Shown one piece after another: positions 1 to 6,852 of a DNA stretch of 36,429 bases (the first letter of the stretch is position 1; each line of letters begins with the position of its first letter). This stretch comes from Marinilabiliaceae bacterium UBA5488 (GTDB lineage Bacteria; Bacteroidota; Bacteroidia; Bacteroidales; Marinilabiliaceae). The notes beneath the pieces were generated by a model. That model was not told where the DNA came from, did no database searches, and saw only the letters and a list, made by a program, of their open reading frames with translations. The stretch lies in contig DIPM01000018.1 of assembly GCA_002427105.1 (NCBI GenBank), positions 577 to 37,005 on the forward strand. The letters run 5' to 3'. Made by a program: the position numbers and the translations under genes.

Positions 1-2
1 AA

Positions 3-1181
3 AAGAAGTATATTTACAGTGCAAGCGGACAGAAGCTGCAAAAGAAGGCTCCCAATGATGAAATTACGAGTTACAGCGGTAATTTCATCTATGAAGGCAC
101 AAGCCTGAAACAGGTATTGCACGGCGAAGGATATATTGATATGAGCGGCACGCCAACGTATCATTATTACCTGAAAGACCATTTGGGTAACAACAGGATG
201 GTTGTGAACCAAAGTGGAACGGTAGTACAGCAAACGGACTATTACCCGTTTGGGATGACGTTTAATAAAGGAGGCAGTTCAGATAACAAGTATCTTTACA
301 ACGGTAAAGAGTTGCAGGAGGATGCGATAGGTAATGGCGTGATGGATTGGTATGATTACGGGGCACGGATGTACGACCCAGCTCTTGGACGTTGGCATGT
401 AATGGATAAGGTTGCAGAAAGTTATTTTAGGCATAGTCCATATTCAAACTGTTTTAACAATCCTATTAAGTATTATGACCCAAATGGAATGTGGCCAGAG
501 AAAGTGCATAATAGAATGATTGAAGAAACTTTCAAAGGTGTGTTAACAAAAGATGAAATAGCAATCCTTATGCAAGCAAGTAAATACGCCGACATTGCTG
601 AATTTCAAGATACGGAAGATTCTTACAGGCATGCGATGGGGCAAGAAGGACTTAGCACAAGTGCATCTATGAAATTATATGACGGTTTAATTAATCAGCA
701 ATTAGATAATTTTTTAAACACAAGTGACCCGAATGCAGCACTCTTTGAATTAGGAATTGCTTTACATGCTATGATGGATAATGCATCCCCAACACATAAA
801 GGATTTCAGATATGGAAGGGTATAAAAAAAGAAAAGAATTTTGGCCTAACTCATTTCTTTGGTGAACAAATGGGGGCCTATGAGGATCCAGCGAATCAAC
901 CAGATATTGTTTTAGCAAAACAAGAAATGTTAAAATTGATTCAACAAGCATATGCAATAAAATATGGTGGCACTTTGATACCTGAAGTAACAGTAACCGC
1001 AAAAAAACCTGAAAAAACGGTTGATGAAAGAATCCAAGATATGTTATGGCAATCAGTAAGACCTAATGCATATGGAAATACAGGACGATATAATAAGCCA
1101 GGAAGAAGTTGCGACCAATATTATAGTGACGATTTTTTGAAATGGTATTATGGTGATAAAACAGATGAAACTAATAAATAA
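3..1181 (+). CDS. RHS-repeat protein tip with C-terminal zinc-dependent phospholipase C / S1-P1 nuclease-like toxin domain (5' partial)
   Basis: The frame is open from the left edge, so the N-terminal shell is outside the window. Residues up to the DPNGM motif (477-491) are the RHS-associated core (YYLKDHLGN, DYYPFGM, YLYNGKELQ, DYGARMYDPALGRW). RHS proteins are known to self-cleave after a DPxGL-type motif. The next residue here is Trp (492), and the following 230 residues form the variable tip. Counting this Trp as 1, the tip has His6, Asp34, His47, His92-x3-Asp96, His102 (HAMMDNASPTH) and His121-x3-Glu125 (HFFGE). This is the order, and nearly the spacing, of the nine zinc ligands of Bacillus PC-PLC/P1 nuclease (W1, H14, D55, H69, H118, D122, H128, H142, E146). 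The substrate is inferred to be phospholipid or nucleic acid. The stop overlaps the start of the downstream lipoprotein gene, as in toxin-immunity pairs. Confidence 0.8.
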   Translation, partial: KKYIYSASGQKLQKKAPNDEITSYSGNFIYEGTSLKQVLHGEGYIDMSGTPTYHYYLKDHLGNNRMVVNQSGTVVQQTDYYPFGMTFNKGGSSDNKYLYNGKELQEDAIGNGVMDWYDYGARMYDPALGRWHVMDKVAESYFRHSPYSNCFNNPIKYYDPNGMWPEKVHNRMIEETFKGVLTKDEIAILMQASKYADIAEFQDTEDSYRHAMGQEGLSTSASMKLYDGLINQQLDNFLNTSDPNAALFELGIALHAMMDNASPTHKGFQIWKGIKKEKNFGLTHFFGEQMGAYEDPANQPDIVLAKQEMLKLIQQAYAIKYGGTLIPEVTVTAKKPEKTVDERIQDMLWQSVRPNAYGNTGRYNKPGRSCDQYYSDDFLKWYYGDKTDETNK

Positions 1182-1785
1182 AATAAGCATGGTTTTAATG
1201 GTATTTCTTTGTTTGTCATGTTCATGTACAAACATAAAGAAATATCCCTTTCAAGTTGGTTCTTCAAATCCGACAGAGTATATCTTTCAAATGTCATTGG
1301 ATGAACTGAGAGAGAAAATTATATCTGATTTTGAATCGCTTTTAAGTCCAGATATCGAGGAGATTATGTGTAGAAAGCTGACTGTTTACAAAGAAACCGA
1401 TAGACCTTTGTACGATTCTATATTTAATCTAAAAGAAAATAGTAAAGACCTTATACTGAGTACTGCTAATTCTAAACATGCGACTTTAGGATATTCAGAT
1501 GTTTACTTTATTGGGAAAAAGCCTTTATTATATAAAGCAGAATTTCATTTGCATTTTGAAAGAATAAATAGCACAACTACAAAAATTAAAATCAATACAT
1601 TAAACCCCAGAGTTATTGTAGGTAAGCAAGTTGTTACATTGGCATCACATCGAGGGTATAAGTATAAAAAAGTAGAACCAACTACTATAGAAGAATATAA
1701 AATACTACTTAGAATTGGGAAGATTGCGGGTGAGAAGAAAATGCCATTTATTAATTTACCTGAACAAAAATACAATATACCTTAA
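1165..1785 (+). CDS. Small lipoprotein, candidate immunity protein for the upstream RHS toxin
   Basis: About 206 residues. I chose the ATG at 1165 (MKLINKISMVLMVFLCLSC) because it gives a compact signal peptide; another ATG lies in frame at 1150. Residues 1-18 are basic then hydrophobic, followed by a lipobox-like stretch ending at Cys19, so the product is probably a periplasm-facing lipoprotein. The gene overlaps the end of the RHS gene by 17 bases, the usual layout of an immunity gene. An exported lipoprotein fits protection against an enzyme acting on the membrane or in the periplasm. I recognise no named family in the mature part, so immunity is inferred from position and localisation only. 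A strong terminator follows directly. Confidence 0.65.
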   Translation: MKLINKISMVLMVFLCLSCSCTNIKKYPFQVGSSNPTEYIFQMSLDELREKIISDFESLLSPDIEEIMCRKLTVYKETDRPLYDSIFNLKENSKDLILSTANSKHATLGYSDVYFIGKKPLLYKAEFHLHFERINSTTTKIKINTLNPRVIVGKQVVTLASHRGYKYKKVEPTTIEEYKILLRIGKIAGEKKMPFINLPEQKYNIP

Positions 1786-1790
1786 ATAAC

Positions 1791-1817
1791 AAGCCCGGCA
1801 AGTCCGGGCTTTTTTTT
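1791..1817 (+). terminator. Rho-independent terminator after the RHS toxin/lipoprotein pair
   Basis: A perfect 8-bp stem AAGCCCGG/CCGGGCTT (1791-1798 and 1804-1811) with a 5-base loop runs into an unbroken T tract. It lies six bases after the lipoprotein stop and ends the toxin-immunity transcript. Confidence 0.85.
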
Positions 1818-1819
1818 AT

Positions 1820-2029
1820 TTATATCGCTTTTAGTTTAGCCGCTTTAATAAGGTTGTCAATGGTATAAAAAATATTGGTTCTATCTTCGTCTGGGAGGTT
1901 CTCAATATCTTCCAGTCGCTTTAAAGTTTTTTTGTCCAGAATCTTCTGTTCGCCTTCACCCACCAAATAATCTAAAGAAACTTCAAGTGCATCCGCCAGT
2001 TTTTTAGCGGTCCCAGCTCCACCCAGCTG
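1820..2029 (-). pseudogene. C-terminal remnant of an XRE-family helix-turn-helix regulator
   Basis: On the minus strand a frame ending at 1820 translates to TAKKLADALEVSLDYLVGEG followed by a helical tail (KKTLKRLEDIENLPDEDR...IDNLIKAAKLKAI). This is the usual end of a Cro/CI-type HTH domain plus C-terminal helices. The start and first HTH helices are missing: upstream (about 2012-2030) the sequence becomes RHS coding sequence on the other strand. The gene was therefore cut by arrival of the RHS segment, or by recombination at that point. It has no start codon and is too broken to be functional. Confidence 0.7.
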
Positions 2030-2326
2030 CTAACCATAGCCGAGACCAGCTACAACGAGTTGGGCCAGCTAAAGAACAAGAAAGTCGGTAATGCCGTCCA
2101 GCAGATGGATTATAAGTACAACATCCGTGGCTGGCTAACACAGATTAACGACCCGGAAGTGGCATCCAGTGGGACAAAGCAATTCTCCATGAAGCTGCAT
2201 TACACCGATCCGGTCACCTCGTTAGCCTCCCAGGCCCAGTATAACGGTTATATCAGTTCGATACAGTGGCGCACCCCTGTAAGTTCAGGAGGGCTCCCCA
2301 GGCATCAAGCAGGCCTATGGATTTGA
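2012..2326 (+). pseudogene. Frameshifted internal RHS fragment
   Basis: The frame reads LTIAETSYNELGQLKNKKVG...YKYNIRGWLTQIND...GYISSIQWRT, typical RHS/YD-repeat sequence of Bacteroidota. Its 5' end abuts the XRE remnant with no start codon or promoter of its own. Near 2283 the RHS reading continues in another frame (VQEGSPGIKQAYGFEYDALN), and a TAA at 2280-2282 lies in that second frame just before the junction. The copy is thus both truncated at the 5' end and frameshifted, consistent with a displaced RHS tip that is no longer translated as a full-length shell. Confidence 0.75.
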
Positions 2327-2447
2327 ATACGATGCGCTGAACCGGCTTCAAACCTCCATATACGGAGAAGGAACCAGTTACACCACCAATAAGAACCGTT
2401 TTGAGGAAAGCATAACCGGGTACGATCTGAATGGCAATATACAGGGT

Positions 2448-3821
2448 TTGGTAAGACGGATGAACAGCCAGGAGATTGACAGGCTGGTTTATACCTACGA
2501 CACCGGCGGCAACCGGCTGACCCGTGTTACCGACAGCGCCCCCACGGCCTTCCGCAGCCAGGGTTTCCTCGACGGCAATACCACAGGCAACGACTACAGC
2601 TATGACCTGAATGGTAACATGACGCAGGACAAAAACAAAGGCATAACCCAGGTAGAATACAATCATTTAAATTTACCTCAAAAAATAGTAGGCGGCAGCC
2701 AGACAATTGAATATATTTACACGGCAAGCGGACAAAAGCTGCAAAAGAAGGCTCCCAATGATGAAATTACGAGTTACAGCGGTAATTTCATCTATGAAGG
2801 CACAAGCCTGAAACAGGTATTGCATGGCGAAGGTTATATTGATATGAGCGGTACGCCAACGTATCATTATTACCTGAAAGACCACCTGGGAAACAACCGT
2901 ATGGTAGTGAACCAAAGTGGTACGGTAGTACAGCAAACGGATTATTACCCGTTTGGGATGGCCTTTAATAAAGAGGGCAGTTCCGATAATAAGTATCTTT
3001 ACAACGGTAAAGAGTTGCAGGAGGATGCGATAGGTAATGGGATGTTGGATTGGCTGGATTACGGGGCCAGAATGTATGACCCGACTTTAGGGAGGTTCCA
3101 TACGGTGGATCCCGTTGCCATTGCTATGCCTCAATGGTCCACATATGCCTATTCATTTAATAATCCTGTTAGATTTACTGATCCTGATGGAAGTATTCCT
3201 TACGATAAATGTGCTGATAATACCACAAAAATTGGTCATTATGGAATGAGGACACATCCAGTAACTAATACGCAAAAGATGCACCGTGGGACTGATTTAA
3301 CAGCAAGAGAAGGGTCTTCCATTAATTCATTTGCATCTGGAACTGTCGTACATGTAGGAGAAAGTAAATCTTGGGGTAATTATGTTGTTGTAGACCATGG
3401 GAAAGGTTACTTTTCACTGTATGCTCATGTTAAAGACGGAGGTGTTAAAGTTGTTAAAGGTCAAAAAGTTGGTGATGGTCATCAGATTGGTCAAGTAGGT
3501 TCTACTGGTATATCAACTGGGTCTCATCTCCATATGGAAGTTGGGAAGGCGGATAATTTAGGGGCTTTTCTAAGTGTGAAAAATAGAGATGAAACAAGAA
3601 CTGATGCTGCTGAAATTGGAGATCTGGAGAAATTCTTGCATCCGGAAAATAACTCAGACATGCAAGCTGTGAAGGAATCAGATATTAAGGACAAGGATGG
3701 GAATGTAGTTGGAACAAAGTATGAGAACACAGGTAATAACCAATCTGCTTGGACACGTTTTGTTGATGATTTAATTCAAAGTATTACGTATCTTACAGGG
3801 AAAAAGGCAATTGTTCCCTAA
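2448..3821 (+). CDS. RHS-repeat tip with C-terminal M23 (LytM) metallopeptidase toxin domain
   Basis: RHS coding in this frame really begins at about 2283, after the frameshift; 2448 is only the first ATG. Residues 1 to about 245 are RHS core, nearly identical to the tip at 11-402 (bases 2714-3105). After FTDPDG the tip diverges into an M23 peptidase: GHYGMRTHPVTN, HRGTD (first zinc His and Asp), GNYVVVDHG, YAHV, and GSHLHMEV (the HxH motif). All expected catalytic and zinc ligands are visible. M23 enzymes cut peptide cross-links of peptidoglycan, so the toxin should act in the periplasm. Without the N-terminal shell it is likely an orphan tip, usable only after recombination into a full RHS gene. 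A lipoprotein gene follows 21 bases later. Confidence 0.75.
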   Translation: MVRRMNSQEIDRLVYTYDTGGNRLTRVTDSAPTAFRSQGFLDGNTTGNDYSYDLNGNMTQDKNKGITQVEYNHLNLPQKIVGGSQTIEYIYTASGQKLQKKAPNDEITSYSGNFIYEGTSLKQVLHGEGYIDMSGTPTYHYYLKDHLGNNRMVVNQSGTVVQQTDYYPFGMAFNKEGSSDNKYLYNGKELQEDAIGNGMLDWLDYGARMYDPTLGRFHTVDPVAIAMPQWSTYAYSFNNPVRFTDPDGSIPYDKCADNTTKIGHYGMRTHPVTNTQKMHRGTDLTAREGSSINSFASGTVVHVGESKSWGNYVVVDHGKGYFSLYAHVKDGGVKVVKGQKVGDGHQIGQVGSTGISTGSHLHMEVGKADNLGAFLSVKNRDETRTDAAEIGDLEKFLHPENNSDMQAVKESDIKDKDGNVVGTKYENTGNNQSAWTRFVDDLIQSITYLTGKKAIVP

Positions 3822-3842
3822 AAGGTATAAAAATTGAGACAT

Positions 3843-4247
3843 ATGAAACTTAAAAGTGCAATTTTGGTGTTGTTACACTGTATTTTATTTTTAGGGTGTA
3901 TCACTAAAGCCAAGCAGGAGCGTGAAGTCGATAGCTTTGATGTTTTTTATGAAAAATTTCACAGTGATACTGCTTTTCAGCTTAGCAGGGTAGTTTTTCC
4001 TTTGCCAGGTGTTAACACTGAAGAAATGAGTGTTTTGGATAGTGTTTATTTTTGGGAAAGGGAAGATTGGGAATATCACCAAAAGCCAAAAATTGACGCC
4101 TCTGATGAATACGGGATTGATATTCAGAAGACCGATAGTGTTGTTGAAGAGGTTATATATTCAAAAATACCAGGTTTTGTTTTTAAGCGGGAGTTTAAGA
4201 AGATAGACGGCGAATGGTATCTTGTTCGGTTAGAAAGTGTGATTTGA
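3843..4247 (+). CDS. Small lipoprotein, candidate immunity protein for the RHS-M23 toxin
   Basis: 134 residues from the ATG at 3843; a TTG three codons upstream is the only in-frame alternative. Residues 1-18 (MKLKSAILVLLHCILFLG) form a lipoprotein signal with Cys19 as the acylated residue. The mature part is acidic with conserved-looking aromatic positions (VYFWEREDWEYH, FVFKREFKKIDGEWYLVRLE), and the last stretch resembles the end of small beta-rich secreted proteins. No family is recognised. Its position right after an M23 toxin tip, with periplasmic localisation, suggests an immunity inhibitor. A/T-rich codon use resembles the toxin tip rather than the housekeeping genes. Confidence 0.55.
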   Translation: MKLKSAILVLLHCILFLGCITKAKQEREVDSFDVFYEKFHSDTAFQLSRVVFPLPGVNTEEMSVLDSVYFWEREDWEYHQKPKIDASDEYGIDIQKTDSVVEEVIYSKIPGFVFKREFKKIDGEWYLVRLESVI

Positions 4248-4280
4248 TTGGGAAGGGGAATTCTTTAGTTAGTCATTTGA

Positions 4281-4712
4281 TTATAAGTGCTTGTAATCGG
4301 CAGTTTGTCGCTCGGCTTTGCCACTTGGTTTACCAAGAACTGCCATTGCCGGAATACAAAAAGATGTTTTAGTCTTATGGTTAAAGGCCGTTTGATGAAG
4401 TAGTCCGGAAACTACAGGAACTAAAACGACGAAGTTGCCGACAGCGCCCCCACGGCCAGGGTTTCCTATTTTCAACTTCTGAATATTATTAAAATCGCTG
4501 TCGCTTGTGATAAGGATAAGGTTGTGTACGATAGCCGAAGCGGCAATAATAGCATCCGGAGTTTTAATTTTCCGATTCCGCCTGATTTTTACGCATTGCC
4601 TGAGTGTGTTCATCAAAGCTTTCTGGTTGGTTACCTGTATGAGCTTTGTATTTTCCATGCGTCCAAATAAAATCTGCACTACAAAAATAGTATAAAAATC
4701 AGGCTTTAACAA
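4281..4712 (-). pseudogene. Truncated PIN-domain (VapC-like) toxin remnant
   Basis: Only the middle of this frame is a recognisable gene. IKTPDAIIAASAIVHNLILI, then TSDSDFNNIQKLKIGNP, is the C-terminal half of a PIN ribonuclease, with two of the acidic residues that hold magnesium (the Asp of PDAIIA and the Asp of SDSDF). The N-terminal part with the first acidic residue (normally LDTN/LDTS) is absent. Downstream of the NP residues (bases below about 4458) the frame runs into an RHS scar and unrelated sequence. No antitoxin is visible. It is a non-functional relic of a toxin-antitoxin module broken at both ends. Confidence 0.65.
4438..4467 (+). repeat. RHS scar with a 10-bp internal deletion
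   Basis: Twenty bases at 4438-4457 are identical to RHS coding sequence at 2530-2549, and the following bases match 2560-2569. The missing 10 bases lie between two GCC triplets, a slippage-type deletion. The scar sits at the truncated end of the PIN-domain remnant and marks a former RHS recombination end. The remainder of 4248-4437 holds nothing I recognise. Confidence 0.7.
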
Positions 4713-4773
4713 TAGTATCCTATTTAAAGCTGATGAGATGGATTTTCAATTAAGGGTTCAGCTATTTATCGTA

Positions 4774-6507
4774 TTATTTTCTGTCCACTTTGAATTTAAT
4801 TGATTTAAAACTTTGATTACCCAATTTATCTGTGGCTTCAATGTTTACTTCGTAGAGCTTTTCATCTTTGAAGAATTCATTATCAGCGGGAGAATTTATA
4901 CCGGTGTATTTTATCTTCGAACCTCCGTCAATTGAATAAAAAATATCCTGGGTTCCGCAATGACGGTCGGTTGCACCAATATACATTTTTACGTAAGGGG
5001 GATAAACACTGATTTTTTCATCTCCGGAAATTTCCTCTCTGATAGCTTTGATACTAAAATTTACGTATATATCCGGAGCCTCATTGTCAACATAAATCTC
5101 ACTCTGTTTCTCCTGCTCCTGGTTTTTTACTTTGTCTGTTGCTCTGAAGCCAATAGTATGAAAACCTCCTGATTCGACCTTAAATTGATCTCCGGTTTTA
5201 TAGGAGCCATTACTTACCCGGTATTGAATGCTTTCAACACCTGAAGCTTTATCCTCAGATATTAGCTTAATCTCTGTTTCTTTGTTTATAAAGAGCGTAT
5301 CGCGTGCAAAAAATTGAGGACCTGTGTACCCTATCCTGGAAATGGGTGCTTCATTATCCATATATACGGTTAGTTTTTCAAGAGCAGATCTGTTTGAGAC
5401 CATATCTAAAGCTTGAAAACAGACAGTTTGAAGCCCTGTTTTGTTTTCGAACAAAAATGGTTCTTCATAAATCTGATCCTGTATTTTAACATCAAATCCG
5501 TAAATGATATTATTTAAGCCTGAAATATCATCTTCTCCACTTAATTGACAGGAGCTTCTGTTTGATACATACAGGTATTTATCCTGGTATTGGTCACCAA
5601 TGACATGGGCGATAGCTTTAGGTGGTGTTTTATCGACAAAAAATGAGTGAACTATAACATTTCCGTCCGACCCTTCAAAAATGTTGCCCACATTGTCTTC
5701 AACCCAAAAACGTAATTTATATTCTTTTGACGGTAAAGAGCTTAGATCAATACCGTTCTTATAAATGCGTACCGGCTGATCATTTATCTGATACCTGATT
5801 TCTTTAATATCCGATACGGCATCCCGGGCAATTAGTACAAGCTTTGAAGTCCCGGAGGCCATATTCCTGAAAACATCTCCTTCGAGGGTCCAGGTGGCAA
5901 CAGGAGGAGTTAAGTCAACCTGGAAATTGTAAGTTGTAATATTTTCAATATTACCGACATTATCAACACTATAGAAACAGAGCTTATACTCTCCTTCCTT
6001 TTCAAATTTAATTGGTTCGTTATTAGGGGTAAATAGCTGGTTGTTAATGCTGTAATAAGTTTGGTCTATACCGGAGGTGGCATCTTTAGCTTTCAGGTTG
6101 ATTGTGAGCCCTTTTCCATAAAAAGATTGACCGTCTTTAGTATATTTTAAAGCATTATCGAATGATGCGGTGGTAACAGGAGCCGTTCCATCAGCATATA
6201 CCTCAAAAATTATATCTTCAAGCGGATAGACTGTCTGTTTGGTTACGGTATCAACTCTCCAGGGTGTACGGATAGAATTATAACCGTCTGAATCAAAATA
6301 AAACGGATTGGCATATTGGGGAGTGCTTTCACTACCAATCCGATGTAATTCACCTTTTGTATCAGGGGAGGTCCCTATGAAGAGGTACATGGGTTGGTTT
6401 CTGTTGACATACAATTTTCCATCTGCAGCATTGAAAAATTTTGGCGGATGCTTCAGTTGCTCCTGACCTGTCATCATAGAAAAAGGCATAACTAAAATTA
6501 TCATCAA
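4774..6507 (-). CDS. Secreted protein with tandem Ig-like / OmpL47-type beta-sandwich repeats
   Basis: About 577 residues. The frame has only a TTG (6507) or the following ATG (6504) as possible starts, giving a short hydrophobic leader (MIILVMPFSMMTG) that may act as a signal peptide. The mature part is built of roughly five repeats of about 95 residues. Each begins DxxPP/DNEAP (LTPPVATW, KTPPKAIA, NEAPISRI, NEAPDIYV) and contains a S/A-x-D-x-x-SG-(I/V)-x-x-I-x-Y-x-(I/V) block and a D-x-x-x-N segment, the pattern of OmpL47-type or bacterial Ig-like surface domains. No catalytic domain or clear T9SS C-terminal signal is seen; it ends FKVDRK. A structural or adhesive cell-surface role is inferred. 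It stands alone. Confidence 0.65.
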   Translation of the reverse strand: MMIILVMPFSMMTGQEQLKHPPKFFNAADGKLYVNRNQPMYLFIGTSPDTKGELHRIGSESTPQYANPFYFDSDGYNSIRTPWRVDTVTKQTVYPLEDIIFEVYADGTAPVTTASFDNALKYTKDGQSFYGKGLTINLKAKDATSGIDQTYYSINNQLFTPNNEPIKFEKEGEYKLCFYSVDNVGNIENITTYNFQVDLTPPVATWTLEGDVFRNMASGTSKLVLIARDAVSDIKEIRYQINDQPVRIYKNGIDLSSLPSKEYKLRFWVEDNVGNIFEGSDGNVIVHSFFVDKTPPKAIAHVIGDQYQDKYLYVSNRSSCQLSGEDDISGLNNIIYGFDVKIQDQIYEEPFLFENKTGLQTVCFQALDMVSNRSALEKLTVYMDNEAPISRIGYTGPQFFARDTLFINKETEIKLISEDKASGVESIQYRVSNGSYKTGDQFKVESGGFHTIGFRATDKVKNQEQEKQSEIYVDNEAPDIYVNFSIKAIREEISGDEKISVYPPYVKMYIGATDRHCGTQDIFYSIDGGSKIKYTGINSPADNEFFKDEKLYEVNIEATDKLGNQSFKSIKFKVDRK

Positions 6508-6852
6508 AACAATCAGTGCAATTTTTTTTATTTTTACTTGGGGTAAATTTTAATATTAATTAAGATAATGGCGAATACGGAAGTTTTTATCTATTGTTGG
6601 ATACCTTAGAATGACTTTTATTAAATGATTAAAACAATTGACGAAACATCCATTCCTATCCATTGTGAGATTAATGATTAGGTTCGACCTAATTTTGAAA
6701 ACTTCGCCTTCGCCGTTTGTTATCTGACGGTTTTTTACTAATTTTCACATCGCTTTTTGAGTGGCGGACTGTAAGAGTTCTTGCAGTTTTTGGTGTATTC
6801 CGCTCATACAGTTTGTTTTGATATTATTTCTTTGATTTAATAAACCTCAGCT
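6508..6852. other. Intergenic region between the divergent Ig-like protein gene and purL
   Basis: No gene is seen. It contains a 7-bp perfect inverted repeat ATTAGGT-TCG-ACCTAAT (6677-6693) that could be an operator or a weak hairpin. Since the flanking genes diverge, promoters for both should lie here, but I see no clean TTTG/TAnnTTTG pair. Confidence 0.5.
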
